Source: Roseomonas sp. GC11
GTDB lineage: Bacteria; Pseudomonadota; Alphaproteobacteria; Acetobacterales; Acetobacteraceae
NCBI RefSeq assembly: GCF_024437745.1
Contig: NZ_JANFNY010000029.1
Span: 1 to 59,059 of the forward strand
Length of the DNA: 59,059 nucleotides
Direction of reading: 5' to 3'
Shown here: one piece after another, positions 8,217 through 17,385 of the stretch
Numbering within the stretch: the first letter of the stretch is position 1
How the letters are laid out: every line of letters starts with the position of its first letter
Position numbers and translations under genes: made by a program
Notes under the pieces: model-generated
The model's input: only the letters and a program-made list of their open reading frames with translations
The model's database searches: none
Told to the model about the DNA's origin: nothing

Positions 8217-8774
8217 TCAATGCTTCCAGGAAATCTCCGCCGGCTCCGGCGCGGTGGGGTCGCAGCGCAGCCACTGGCCGTTCATCACGGATTGCCCGGT
8301 CATCGCCAGGATGAAGCCCCAGTGGGAGACAACCACCGTGTGCTCCCAATCCGCCAGAGCCGACATCTCGGCGCGGAAGAGGCGGGCGCGGGCGGAAACC
8401 TGCTCGGCCGGTTCCTCCATGGCGGGCCACCAGACCTCGTCGATGTGGTTGAAATCGAGGGCCGGCCAGTCCAGCGCCAGGGCGGTGCGGGGGGAGCCGA
8501 TATCGCAGGCGAAGGCATAGCGCTCCCGCACCAGGGGCTGCACCAGCACCGGCAGGCCGAGGCGGCGGGCCAGGGGGGCGGCGGTTTCCAGCGCGCGGGT
8601 ATAGGGGCTGGCGATGATGCGGCGCACCTCCTGGGCGGCCGGGATGGCCTCCGCCGCCGCCTCCGCCTGCTGGTGGCCGAGGGGGGTGAGCTTCGGGTCC
8701 TTGATCCCCGGATCCCGCCGTGTGGCGGTGAAGTGGAGGTTGAACTCGCTCTGTCCGTGACGCAGCAGGATCAT
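8217..8774 (-). CDS. Histidine phosphatase family protein
   Basis: A 185-residue phosphoglycerate-mutase-like phosphatase. The N-terminal catalytic motif LRHGQSEFN carries the phospho-accepting histidine. LTPLGHQQAE follows, and the second active-site histidine is in VVVSHWGFI. There is no signal peptide, so it acts in the cytosol. The substrate cannot be assigned from sequence; sugar phosphates and nucleotide phosphates are both possible. A family B cassette begins at the stop and separates it from secB. Confidence 0.9.
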   Translation of the reverse strand: MILLRHGQSEFNLHFTATRRDPGIKDPKLTPLGHQQAEAAAEAIPAAQEVRRIIASPYTRALETAAPLARRLGLPVLVQPLVRERYAFACDIGSPRTALALDWPALDFNHIDEVWWPAMEEPAEQVSARARLFRAEMSALADWEHTVVVSHWGFILAMTGQSVMNGQWLRCDPTAPEPAEISWKH

Positions 8775-8905
8775 TCCGCAACTCCGAGAGGCGCCGCCGG
8801 GCCGTAGCGCCGCGCCGAATTCCCTGCAAGACAGTCAATCCGGCACCGCGGGGGCGTTGCGGCGGGGGCCCCCGCCTCCTAAGTGTGTCACATGAGGAGA
8901 ATGCA

Positions 8906-9583
8906 ATGTCCGGCGGCTTTCCGCTCGAACTGATCCTGCTTGCCATGGTGGCGGCTTTCCTGGTGCTGCGGCTGCGCAGCGTGCTGGGCCGCCGCGAGGG
9001 CTTCGAGCGGCCGCCGCAGGAGCGCGCGGCCCCGGGCCAGCCGCGCCCGGTGGGCGTGCCGGCGGCGGAGGCCCCGGTGGCCCCGCACCAGCCCGTGCCC
9101 GGCGCGCCGCGCCTGGTGGTGCCCGATGGCCGGACGCCCGCCGGCCAGGGGCTGGCGCGCATCCGCGCCGCCGAAGCCGGCTTCGACCCCTATACCTTCC
9201 TGGGGGGGGCGGAGGGCGCCTTCCGCATGATCGTCACCGCCTTCGCGGCCGGCGACCGGGGGACGCTGCGCAGCCTGCTCTCCGACGACACCTATGCCGG
9301 GTTCGAGCAGGCCATCGTGGCGCGTGAGGCCGCGGGGGAGCGGCAGCGCACCGAGCTCCACGGCGTGCACGAAATGGCGGTGGAAGCCGCCGACCTGCGC
9401 GGCACCGTGGCGGAGATCACGCTGCGCATCGTCTCCGACCAGGTGAATGTCACCACCGCCGCCAATGGCGAGATCGTCCACGGCACCGAGGCGGTGACGG
9501 AACTGACCGACCTGTGGAGCTTCCAGCGCGACCTGCGCAGCACGGACCCGACCTGGAAGCTGGTCGGCACGCAATCCGCCTGA
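8906..9583 (+). CDS. Tim44/TimA-like membrane-anchored protein
   Basis: A 225-residue protein with one N-terminal membrane segment (residues about 5-20), a proline- and alanine-rich linker to about 85, and a C-terminal Tim44-like domain (about 90-225). That domain includes FLGGAEGAFRMIVTAFAAGD and ends in an LTDLWSFQRD motif seen in this family. The start was chosen for the GAGGAG site 8 nt upstream. Alphaproteobacterial members are inner-membrane proteins encoded near secB, but the molecular role is uncertain. A strong hairpin plus T-run follows it. Confidence 0.88.
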   Translation: MSGGFPLELILLAMVAAFLVLRLRSVLGRREGFERPPQERAAPGQPRPVGVPAAEAPVAPHQPVPGAPRLVVPDGRTPAGQGLARIRAAEAGFDPYTFLGGAEGAFRMIVTAFAAGDRGTLRSLLSDDTYAGFEQAIVAREAAGERQRTELHGVHEMAVEAADLRGTVAEITLRIVSDQVNVTTAANGEIVHGTEAVTELTDLWSFQRDLRSTDPTWKLVGTQSA

Positions 9584-9628
9584 GGCGGATGCGCGGGACG
9601 CGTCCTCCCCGCCGGGCGTGGCTTTGGG

Positions 9629-9656
9629 CCGGGGGCCGTCAGGCCCCCGGTTTTTT
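9629..9656 (+). terminator. Intrinsic terminator after the Tim44-like gene
   Basis: A perfect 9-bp stem (CCGGGGGCC/GGCCCCCGG) with a 4-nt loop, followed by six T. It ends 2 nt before the ATG chosen for mltA. Confidence 0.85.
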
Positions 9657-9657
9657 C

Positions 9658-10695
9658 ATGCCCTCCCTCCTTGCCGTGGCCATGGCGCTGCTGCTGGCCG
9701 GCTGCGCCCCGGAGCCGCGCGGATTGCCCGGCTGGGGGGAGGACCGGCTCTCCGAGGCCATCCCGCCCTTTCTCGCCGGCTGCCGCCGCCCCGAGGCGGC
9801 CCTGCCCGAGGCCCTCTGTGCCGAGGCCGCCGCCCTGCCGCCCGGCGATGACGCCGCCGCCCGCGCCTTCTTCGGCAACCGCTTCACCCCCCGCCGCGCC
9901 GGGGAAGGGTTGATGACCGGCTATTACGAGCCGGAACTGCGCGGCCGCCTCACCCCGCCCGGCACGCCGCTGCTGGGCCGCCCGGAGGATCTGGTGGAGG
10001 TGGACCTTTCCCGTTTCTCGCCCGATCTGCGCGGGCGCCGCGTGGCGGGGCGGGTGGTGGAGGGGCGGCTGGAACCCTACCCGGACCGTGCCGCCATCGA
10101 GGCCGGGGCCAGCCCCGCTCCCATCCTCCTCTGGGCCGAGGATGCGGCGGAGGCTTTCTTCCTGCAGATCCAGGGCTCGGGCCGGGTTGTGCTGCCGGAT
10201 GGCTCTGTCCGCCGGCTGGGCTATGCCGCGGCGAATGGCCGGGCCTATGTGCCGATTGGCCGCCTGCTGGCCGAGCGGGGCGAGATTCCGCGCGAGCAGG
10301 TTTCGATGCCCAGCATCCTGTCCTGGCTGCGCACCGCCGGTCCGGACCGCGCCCGTGCCCTGATGCAGGAGAACCCCTCCTACGTCTTTTTCCGCGAGCG
10401 GCAGGCGGCGGCGTCGGAGGGGCCGGTCGGTTCCCTGGGCGTGCCGCTGACGCCGCTGCGCTCGCTGGCGGTGGACCGGGCGCATATCCCGCTGGGCCTG
10501 CCGGTCTGGATCGAGACGCGCCATCCGGTGACGGGCGCGCCGCTGCGCCGGCTGATGATCGCGCAGGACACGGGCGGCGCCATCAAGGGTGAGGCGCGGG
10601 CGGATTTCTTCTGGGGCTGGGGCGCGGAGGCCCGCCAGGCCGCCGGCGTGATGAAGGAGCCGGCAACCCTGACCGTCCTTTCCGCCACCCCCTAA
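9658..10695 (+). CDS. mltA: Membrane-bound lytic murein transglycosylase A
   Basis: Cleaves peptidoglycan glycan strands to 1,6-anhydro products; an outer-membrane lipoprotein. The start at 9658 gives a 345-residue protein with a lipoprotein signal (MALLLAGC). The MltA domain follows (FTPRRAGEGLMTGYYEPEL, then FFLQIQGSGRVVLPDG) and a C-terminal 3D domain holds the catalytic-Asp region (IAQDTGGAIKG, ADFFWG). An alternative in-frame ATG at 9589 would put the upstream terminator hairpin inside the coding sequence. No Shine-Dalgarno precedes 9658. The gene is certain and the start is not. Confidence 0.93.
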   Translation: MPSLLAVAMALLLAGCAPEPRGLPGWGEDRLSEAIPPFLAGCRRPEAALPEALCAEAAALPPGDDAAARAFFGNRFTPRRAGEGLMTGYYEPELRGRLTPPGTPLLGRPEDLVEVDLSRFSPDLRGRRVAGRVVEGRLEPYPDRAAIEAGASPAPILLWAEDAAEAFFLQIQGSGRVVLPDGSVRRLGYAAANGRAYVPIGRLLAERGEIPREQVSMPSILSWLRTAGPDRARALMQENPSYVFFRERQAAASEGPVGSLGVPLTPLRSLAVDRAHIPLGLPVWIETRHPVTGAPLRRLMIAQDTGGAIKGEARADFFWGWGAEARQAAGVMKEPATLTVLSATP

Positions 10696-10700
10696 ACTGT

Positions 10701-10738
10701 CAAAAAGTTTTTTGGTTCTTTTTTCCAAAAAAGAACCC
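10701..10738 (+). repeat. Family B cassette, copy 2 (short form)
   Basis: CAAAAAGTTTTTTGG then GGTTCTTTTTT/AAAAAAGAACC, directly behind the mltA stop and in the same orientation relative to the gene as the other copies. It lacks the GCGTCCCGC dyad. It may terminate transcription from both mltA and the convergent XRE gene. Confidence 0.85.
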
Positions 10739-10749
10739 TTCCTGAAACC

Positions 10750-11112
10750 CTACCGCCCTTCCTGCTCCCGCAGGATTTTCAGCATGGTCCGCAGGCTGTC
10801 CGCCGGCAGGGCGCGGATGCGCGTGGCCAGGAGGTTGGCCAGTTCCGTGGCTTCGGGCGAGAGGCCGGAGGTATCGATGGTGACGCGCGGGTGGGAGAGG
10901 CGGGCGAGGCGGGCGAGGTCTTCGGCGTCATCCCAGATCAGGCCGAAGAACTCGTTCACCTGATGGACGAGGCCGGGGGAGGGCCGCCCGCGCCGCCCGT
11001 GTTCCAGCGCCGAGAGATAGGCGGCGGAGACGTGCATGGCCTCCGCCAGTTCGGTGAGGGTGACGCCATGCGCGTCGCGCAGGGCGCGGAGGCGGGCGCC
11101 GAAGGGTGTCAT
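10750..11112 (-). CDS. XRE-family helix-turn-helix regulator
   Basis: A 120-residue protein with an N-terminal HTH_3 domain (residues about 7-60: LRDAHGVTLTELAEAMHVSAAY marks the first helices and recognition helix region). The rest is a helical C-terminal segment with SPEATELANLLATRIR, probably for dimerisation. The start overlaps the stop of the Smr gene by 4 nt (ATGA), so the pair is co-translated. The target genes are unknown. There is no toxin-like partner next to it, so a toxin-antitoxin role is not supported. Confidence 0.9.
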   Translation of the reverse strand: MTPFGARLRALRDAHGVTLTELAEAMHVSAAYLSALEHGRRGRPSPGLVHQVNEFFGLIWDDAEDLARLARLSHPRVTIDTSGLSPEATELANLLATRIRALPADSLRTMLKILREQEGR

Positions 11113-11657
11113 CGCGGTGCGCGGCGGCGGCGCAGCAGCAGGTGGACCGCCCCCTGGTTGGGCGCCGGGTGGGCGGCGCCGAGCAGCAGGGGCCGCAGGT
11201 CGGGCGCATTCAGCCAGTGCGGCAATTCGCGCTTCAGCACGCCGCCATCGGGCGCCGGGCCCTTGCCGGTGACGATGGCGACGCAGCGCAGCCCCTCGGC
11301 ATGGGCGCTGTGGAGGAAGGCGCGCACGGCGGCCCAGGCGTCCTGGGCGCGGCGGCCATGCAGGTCCAGCGTGCGCTCGGGGCGGGTGCGGCCGCGGCGC
11401 AGATCCTTCCAGCGGCTGTGGTCCAGCCCGCCGGGCTGGGCGCCGACATGCAGGGTGGGGTGGCCGGGTTTGGCCTGCGGCTTCGCGGCGGCGGGAGGCG
11501 CCGGCGCGGCGGCAGGGGGCGGCGGCTCGGCCAGGGCCGGGGCGGCGGTGGGCGGCAGGGGGGGGAGGGCGTGGCCCGGCAGGGGTTTGACCGTCTCGGC
11601 ATAGGCGCGCCACAGGGCACGCTCTTCCGGGGTGAGGCTTCGGGCGCGGCGACGCAT
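11109..11657 (-). CDS. Smr domain protein
   Basis: A 182-residue protein. A proline- and alanine-rich N-terminal linker follows an EERALWRAYAETVKPL helix. The C-terminal Smr domain holds the LDLHG motif (residues near 95) and TGKGPAPDGGVLK, the TGxG-type loop. Smr domains nick branched or mismatched nucleic acid or act on RNA. This short form is the type found next to mltA and XRE genes in alphaproteobacteria. The DNA or RNA role is not resolved here. Confidence 0.88.
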   Translation of the reverse strand: MRRRARSLTPEERALWRAYAETVKPLPGHALPPLPPTAAPALAEPPPPAAAPAPPAAAKPQAKPGHPTLHVGAQPGGLDHSRWKDLRRGRTRPERTLDLHGRRAQDAWAAVRAFLHSAHAEGLRCVAIVTGKGPAPDGGVLKRELPHWLNAPDLRPLLLGAAHPAPNQGAVHLLLRRRRAPR

Positions 11658-11689
11658 CGCATTCCTGTCGGGGTTCGGGCACCAGGGGG

Positions 11690-11818
11690 CCTTGCCCCCT
11701 GGAACCCCCAGCAGGACCCTGAGGGTCCTGCACCTCCCATTAGTGAATCGCGGGGGGAAGGTCCAGGAAACTCAGTTTCCTGGCGGGGTGGGCGGGGGAG
11801 GGGCGGCGCCCCTCCCGC
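11690..11818 (-). repeat. Family A cassette behind glnD
   Basis: From the glnD stop on the minus strand: GGGAGGGGCGCCGCCCCTCCC, then CCAGGAAACTGAGTTTCCTGG, then GCAGGACCCTCAGGGTCCTGC, then CCAGGGGGCAAGGCCCCCTGG. Four palindromes stand in series in 129 bp. The second hairpin also occurs at 33172-33192 in a variant form. Confidence 0.8.
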
Positions 11819-14620
11819 TCAACTTTCGGCGGGGGTGCCGAGGGCGTCGAGCAGCGCGGCGCGCAGGGCGGAGAGCTTGCGCTCATTCTCCACCTTCAGC
11901 CCGAAGACGTCCTTCACATAGAAGACGTCCACCGCCCGCACGCCATAGGTGGTGATGTGGGCGGAGGCGATCTGGAGCCCCTGGGCGGAGATGGCGGCGG
12001 TGACGTCGTGCAGCAGGCCGGGCCGGTCGCGCCCGTTCAGCTCGATGACGGTGTGGGTGTTGCTGGCGAAATTGTCGATCACCACGCGGCCCGGCACCTG
12101 CACGGCGCGCAGCCGCGCCGGCTCGCGCCGCACCTTGCGGATTTCCTGCACCAGGTTGAGCCGGCCGGACAGCGCCTGCTCGATCAGCACCGAGAGCTTG
12201 GCGAGGCGGTGGGAGGCATCGAAGGCGCCGCCCCCATTGGAGGACTGTGCGTCCTGCACCCAGAAGGTGTCCAGCGCCATGCCGTTGGTCATGGTGTGGA
12301 TGCGGGCATCGACGATGGTGGCGCCCGCCACGGCCAGGGCGCCGGCGATGCGGCTGAACAGGCCGGGATGGTCGGAGCAGTAGACGGTGACCTCCGTCAC
12401 CGCCCGCGCCTCCAGCACGCGGGTGGAGACGGAGAGCGGCGCGCCACTGGCCTCCGCCTCGCGGATCATGGCGGCGTGGCGGGCATGGCTCTCCGGGTCG
12501 AAGGAGAGCCAGTAGCCGGGGTAGCCGAGGCTGAGGAAGCGCTCGGCGAGGTCCTTCGGGTGGTCGCCCAGCATGGCGGCGGCGGCCTGCTTGGCGCGCG
12601 CCACGCGGACATCGCGCTCCGGCACGGAGAGGCCGCCGGCCAGCACCTCGGCCACGCGCCAGTAGAGTTCGCGCAGCAGGGTGGCCTTCCAGCCATTCCA
12701 CACCTTGGGCCCGACGGCGCGCATATCGGCGACGGTGAGCACCAGCAGCAGGCGCAGCCGCTCGGGGGACTGCACCACCTCGGCGATGTCGAGGATGGTC
12801 TTGGGATCGTCGATATCGCGCTTGAAGGCGGTCTGGCTGACGAGGAGGTGGTTGAGCACCAGCCAGGAGACGGTTTCCGTCTCCTCCGGCGTCAGGCCGA
12901 GGCGGGGGCAGACCTCGAGGGCGATGCCGGCGCCGAGTTCGGAATGGTCGCCGCCGCGGCCCTTGGCGATGTCGTGCAGCAGCAGGGCGACGAAGAGGGC
13001 GCGGCGGGACTGCACCTGGCCCACCAGCTCGCTCGCCACCGGCGCGGCCTCGGCCAGCTCGCCGGCCTCCAGCTGGTTGAGCACGGCGATCGCCTCGATC
13101 GTGTGCTCCTCCACGGTGAAGACGTGGTAGGTGTCGAACTGCATCAGCCCGACGATGCGCGCCCAGTCCGGGATGAAGCGGGAGAGGAAGCCGACCTCGT
13201 TCAGCACGCGGATCCAGCGCGCGGAATCGCGGCCGGAGAGCAGGTCGAGGAAGAGGTCATTGGCCTCCGCATCGCCGCGCAGGGCGATGGCGCGCGGGGC
13301 GCTGCGGATCAGCGCGCGGTGGGCGAGCGGGTGGATCTCCATGCCCCGGTCGCGCGCGGCGCGGACGAGGCGGAGCATGATGGCCGGGTCATCCTCCAGC
13401 GCGCGGTCCGGGGCGAAGAGCAGCTTGCCATCGGCCACGGCGACGCCGGCGGCGACCAGGGCGGCATCGGCCGGGCGGCTGACGGCCGGCAGGCCCATGG
13501 TGGCGCGCTCGATCGCCGGTTCCAGCAGGCGGGAGAGGCGGACCACGTCGCGCGCCGTCAGGAAGAGGTGCTTCATGAAGCGCTCCACCCCGTCCTGCTT
13601 GCCGTGCCGGGTATAGCCCATGCGGGCGCCGACGACGGGCTGGAGGTCGAAGGTCAGGCGCTCCTCGGCGCGGCCGGTGACGTAGTGGAGGTGGAAGCGC
13701 ACCGTCCACAGGAAGTCCCAGGCGCGCTTGAAGGCGCGGGCCTCGCGGGCGGTGAGCAGGCCGCCGCCGGGGCTGCCCGGCCCCACCAGCTCCGGCATGC
13801 GCTTCACGCCGAAGGCGTAGCGGGCCAGCCAGTACATGGTCTGGATGTCGCGCAGGCCGCCGCGGCCTTCCTTCAGGTGGGGTTCCACCAGATAGGGGCT
13901 GTCGCCATAGCGGCGGTGGCGGGCGGTGCGCTCGGCGCGCTTGGCGGCGAGGAACTGGCCGATGCCCCAATCCTGCCGGGCGGCAGAGAATTCGGCATCG
14001 AAACGTTCGAAGAGCCTGGCCTCACCGGCCAGGAAGCGGGCATCGAGCAGGGCGGTCTGGATGGTGGCGTCGCTGCGCGCATCCTCCAGGCATTCGCGCA
14101 GGGTGCGGGTGGCGTGGCCGACCTTCAGGCCGAGATCCCACAGCAGGTAGAGCATGAACTCCACCGCCCGCCGCCCGCGCGGGCCGAGGGGGCGCTCGGA
14201 GAGGAAGAGGAGGTCGATATCGGAGAAGGGGGCCAGCACGCCGCGCCCGTAGCCGCCGGTGGCGGCGAGGACGAAGGGCGGCTCGGAGGTGCTGGCGAAG
14301 GGGTTGGCGCCCGGCTCCGCCTGCTCCGGCGCCACCTGGGCCAGGGTATAGGCGTGGATGGCGAAGATCAGCCCGTCCGTCAGCTCGCCCAGCATGCGCG
14401 CGGCGGTGAGGCCGGAGAGGGCATGCGCCTCGAAGGCTTCCTGCACGCGGTTCTGGATGCGCCCCAGTTGCCGCCGCAGCAGCAGCAGCGCCTGGTCCCG
14501 CGCCACCGGCTGCCCGGGGCGGGGGACGAGGTCGAGCACGACATCGGGCAACGGCCGCAGCGCCCCGGCCGGCAGGGAGGCGGGGGCAAAGGCGTCAGGC
14601 AACTCGCCGGAGCTTCTCAT
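11819..14620 (-). CDS. glnD: [Protein-PII] uridylyltransferase / uridylyl-removing enzyme
   Basis: Nitrogen sensor that uridylylates PII when glutamine is low and removes UMP when it is high. The 933 residues fit the family. The nucleotidyltransferase motif GGYGRGVLAPFSDIDLLF lies at 122-139 with both Asp residues. The HD hydrolase motif LLHDIAKGRGGDHSELG lies near 545. Two C-terminal ACT domains (about 735-815 and 845-930, the second starting TVIELNGRDRPGLLHD) bind glutamine. Its start overlaps the mutS stop by 4 nt. Confidence 0.97.
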   Translation of the reverse strand: MRSSGELPDAFAPASLPAGALRPLPDVVLDLVPRPGQPVARDQALLLLRRQLGRIQNRVQEAFEAHALSGLTAARMLGELTDGLIFAIHAYTLAQVAPEQAEPGANPFASTSEPPFVLAATGGYGRGVLAPFSDIDLLFLSERPLGPRGRRAVEFMLYLLWDLGLKVGHATRTLRECLEDARSDATIQTALLDARFLAGEARLFERFDAEFSAARQDWGIGQFLAAKRAERTARHRRYGDSPYLVEPHLKEGRGGLRDIQTMYWLARYAFGVKRMPELVGPGSPGGGLLTAREARAFKRAWDFLWTVRFHLHYVTGRAEERLTFDLQPVVGARMGYTRHGKQDGVERFMKHLFLTARDVVRLSRLLEPAIERATMGLPAVSRPADAALVAAGVAVADGKLLFAPDRALEDDPAIMLRLVRAARDRGMEIHPLAHRALIRSAPRAIALRGDAEANDLFLDLLSGRDSARWIRVLNEVGFLSRFIPDWARIVGLMQFDTYHVFTVEEHTIEAIAVLNQLEAGELAEAAPVASELVGQVQSRRALFVALLLHDIAKGRGGDHSELGAGIALEVCPRLGLTPEETETVSWLVLNHLLVSQTAFKRDIDDPKTILDIAEVVQSPERLRLLLVLTVADMRAVGPKVWNGWKATLLRELYWRVAEVLAGGLSVPERDVRVARAKQAAAAMLGDHPKDLAERFLSLGYPGYWLSFDPESHARHAAMIREAEASGAPLSVSTRVLEARAVTEVTVYCSDHPGLFSRIAGALAVAGATIVDARIHTMTNGMALDTFWVQDAQSSNGGGAFDASHRLAKLSVLIEQALSGRLNLVQEIRKVRREPARLRAVQVPGRVVIDNFASNTHTVIELNGRDRPGLLHDVTAAISAQGLQIASAHITTYGVRAVDVFYVKDVFGLKVENERKLSALRAALLDALGTPAES

Positions 14621-17385
14621 TCGACGGATGTTACCCCTCTCCGCGCCGGGGCAACAGCTTCGTGAGCCGTTTTGTGTGGTTCGTTGCTGCCTTGCAGCAA
14701 TTTTAGCCGGTAGAGCGCCTCCAGCGCCTCGCGCGGGGAGAGGCTGTCGGGGTCGATCGCCGCCAGGGCGTCGCGCAGCGGGTCCTGATCGACCGGCGGT
14801 TGCGGCGCTGTGGACGAATCCGGGGGGGTGCTGCCCAAGGTGCTGCCCAAGGTGTTGCCCCCTGGGCTGCCCAGGGGGCCGCCGAAGAGGGGCAGTTCCT
14901 CCGCCATCGGCTCCAGGCCGCGGGCGCGGGCCTCCAGCGTGGCCAGCACGGCGCCGGCGCGGGTGGTGACGGCGCGCGGCACCCCGGCCAGCCGCGCCAC
15001 ATGCAGGCCCCAGGACTTCTCCGCCGCCCCCGGCCCGACCGTGTGCTGGAACACCACCTCGCCCCGGTGCTCGCGCACCTTCATGGTGGCGAGCTGGAGT
15101 TCCGGCAGCTTGCCGGCGAGCGCCGTCAGCTCGTGGAAATGGGTGGCGAAGACGGCGCGGCAGCGGATGCGGTCATGCAGCGCCTCCAGCACCGCCCAGG
15201 CGATGGCCAGGCCATCCCAGGTGGCGGTGCCGCGCCCCACCTCGTCCAGCACCACGAGGGAGCGCGGCGTGGCCTGGTTGAGGATGGCGGCCGTCTCGGT
15301 CATTTCCACCATGAAGGTGGAGCGGCCGCCGGCGATGTCGTCCGCCGCGCCGACGCGGGAGAAGAGCCGGTCCACGAGGCCGAGCCGCGCCTGCCGCGCC
15401 GGCACGAAGAGCCCGGCCTGGGCCAGCACCACCATCAGCGCGTTCTGCCGCAGGAAGGTGGATTTGCCGGCCATGTTCGGCCCCGTCAGCAGGCAGAGGC
15501 GCTGGCCGGGGGAGAGGTCGGCGTCATTGGGGACGAAGGCGGGGCCGCGGTTGCGGGCCAGGGCGGCCTCCACCACCGGGTGGCGGCCCTGGCGGATGCG
15601 GAAATCCGGCCGCTCCACCAGCTCCGGCCGGCACCAGCCGCCGCCGGTGGCCAGCTCGGCCGCCGCCGCGTGGATGTCGATCTCGGCCATGGCCATGGCC
15701 GCCGCGTCCACCGCCCGCGCGGCGGCGAGGCAGAGGCCGCGCAGGTGGCGCACCACCATCGCCTCGCGCTTCGCCGCCTGCTCGCCGGCGGCGGAGAGGC
15801 GGCGGTCCAGCTCGGCCAGGGCGGTGCAGGTGAAGCGGTGGGCATTGGCCATGGTCTGGCGGTGGATCGGCGCCTGGGGGCCGCCCTCCAGATGGCCGGG
15901 CTTCTCGCGCAGCAGCTTCTCGCCGGCGGCGGCGGGCATCTCGGCCAGGTAGCCGAATTGCTGGTGGTGGCGGATCTTCAGGCTGGCCACGCCCCAGGCC
16001 TGGGCCAGTTCCACCTGCATGGCGGCGATGGCGCCGCGCGCGTCGTCGCGCAGGCGCTTCAGCGCGTCCAGCTCCCCGTCATAGCCGGGGGCGACGATGT
16101 TGCCATCCTCCAGCCGGGCGGGCAGGGCCTCGTTCAGCGCGCGCTCCAGCTCGGCGCGCGGCGAGGCGGCGGGGACCAGCGCCTCGCGCGCCTCGTCGAG
16201 CAGGGCAGGGAGGGGCAGGGCGGCAGAGAGCGCCTCGGCCATCGCCTCGGCGCGCGTCAGCCCCTCGCGCAGGGCGGCGAGGTCGCGCGGGGCGAAGCGG
16301 TCCAGCGCCAGCCGGGCGAGGGCGCGGGCCATGTCCGGCGCGCCCTTCAGCGCGCCGCGCAGCAGGGCGCGCAGGGCCGGGGCCTCCAGCAGGAAGGCCA
16401 CCGCGTCATGCCGCGCGCCGATCGCCATGGCATCGGTGAGCGGCGCGCCGAGGCGCAGCGCCAGTTCGCGGCAGCCCGCCGCCGTCAGCGTGCGGTCCAC
16501 GGCGGTGAGCAGGCAGTTGCGCGTGTCGCCGCGCTCGCTGCGCAGGATTTCCAGGCTGCGGCGGGTGGCCGCGTCCATGCGCAGCACCTCCCGTCCACCC
16601 TGCGGCTCGGGCGGGCGCAGGCGCGGGGCGGCCTCGCCCTGGGTGGCGCGCACATAGTCGAGGGCGAGGCCCGCCGCCGCCAGCTCCGCCCCCGTGAAGC
16701 TGCCGAAGCCATCCACCCCGGCGACGCCGTAGAACTCGGCCAGCCGCCGCGCCGGGTCGCGCGGGGCGTCGCGCTCCACCAGCTTCTCCCGCGCCGGGAT
16801 CAGGGCGGGGTGGGCCAGCAGCGCCGGGGGGATGAGGATTTCCGCCGGGTCCAGCCGCGCCAGAAGGCCGGCGATCTCGGCCTCCGGCAGCGTCTCGGTG
16901 GCGAAGGCGCCGGTGGAGAGGTCGAGCCAGGCGGCGCCCAGCTCCCCCTCGGCGCGGGCGAGGGCCAGCAGCCAGGCCGGGCGGGCGCCTTCCAGCAGCG
17001 CGTCCTCGGTCAGCGTGCCGGGGGTGACGAGGCGCACCACCTCGCGCCGGATGGTGGGGGCGCGGCGGGCCTTGGCTTGTTCCGGCGTCTCCCGCTGGTC
17101 GCAGAGGGCGACGCGGAAGCCGGCGCGGATCAGCCGCGCCAGATAGTTCTCCACCGCGTGCACCGGCACGCCCGCCATCGGCACCGGCTGGCCCTGGTGC
17201 TCGCCGCGATGGGCGACGGCGAGGCCCAGCACCTCGCCCGCGCGGGTGGCGTCGTCGAAGAACAGCTCGAAGAAGTCGCCCATGCGGAAGAAGACCAGGG
17301 CGTCCGGATGCGCCTGCTTGGCGGTGAACCATTGGGCCAGGGCCGGGGTGGCGCCTTCGGCGGAGGGCAGGGCGGGGCGGGTCAT
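14617..17385 (-). CDS. mutS: DNA mismatch repair protein MutS
   Basis: Mismatch-recognition ATPase, 922 residues. The N-terminal mismatch-binding motif (FxE type) is in FFRMGDFFELFF near residue 36. The ATPase has Walker A TGPNMAGKST at about 632, Walker B LVVLDEVGRGT and the ATHFHEL switch. The linker before the C-terminal tetramerisation helix contains a small duplication (GGNTLGSTLGSTPP) encoded by a 12-nt repeat. The mutS-glnD pair with a 4-nt overlap is common in alphaproteobacteria. Confidence 0.97.
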   Translation of the reverse strand: MTRPALPSAEGATPALAQWFTAKQAHPDALVFFRMGDFFELFFDDATRAGEVLGLAVAHRGEHQGQPVPMAGVPVHAVENYLARLIRAGFRVALCDQRETPEQAKARRAPTIRREVVRLVTPGTLTEDALLEGARPAWLLALARAEGELGAAWLDLSTGAFATETLPEAEIAGLLARLDPAEILIPPALLAHPALIPAREKLVERDAPRDPARRLAEFYGVAGVDGFGSFTGAELAAAGLALDYVRATQGEAAPRLRPPEPQGGREVLRMDAATRRSLEILRSERGDTRNCLLTAVDRTLTAAGCRELALRLGAPLTDAMAIGARHDAVAFLLEAPALRALLRGALKGAPDMARALARLALDRFAPRDLAALREGLTRAEAMAEALSAALPLPALLDEAREALVPAASPRAELERALNEALPARLEDGNIVAPGYDGELDALKRLRDDARGAIAAMQVELAQAWGVASLKIRHHQQFGYLAEMPAAAGEKLLREKPGHLEGGPQAPIHRQTMANAHRFTCTALAELDRRLSAAGEQAAKREAMVVRHLRGLCLAAARAVDAAAMAMAEIDIHAAAAELATGGGWCRPELVERPDFRIRQGRHPVVEAALARNRGPAFVPNDADLSPGQRLCLLTGPNMAGKSTFLRQNALMVVLAQAGLFVPARQARLGLVDRLFSRVGAADDIAGGRSTFMVEMTETAAILNQATPRSLVVLDEVGRGTATWDGLAIAWAVLEALHDRIRCRAVFATHFHELTALAGKLPELQLATMKVREHRGEVVFQHTVGPGAAEKSWGLHVARLAGVPRAVTTRAGAVLATLEARARGLEPMAEELPLFGGPLGSPGGNTLGSTLGSTPPDSSTAPQPPVDQDPLRDALAAIDPDSLSPREALEALYRLKLLQGSNEPHKTAHEAVAPARRGVTSVE

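Noticed and set aside
10750-11657. Toxin-antitoxin pair (XRE plus Smr genes)
   Set aside because: The partner is a clear Smr nuclease-like protein in a conserved neighbourhood near mltA, and the XRE protein lacks antitoxin features.
14800-14900. Frameshift or disruption at the MutS C-terminus
   Set aside because: The frame is intact through the small repeat and continues into a typical C-terminal helix (SPREALEALYRLKLL).
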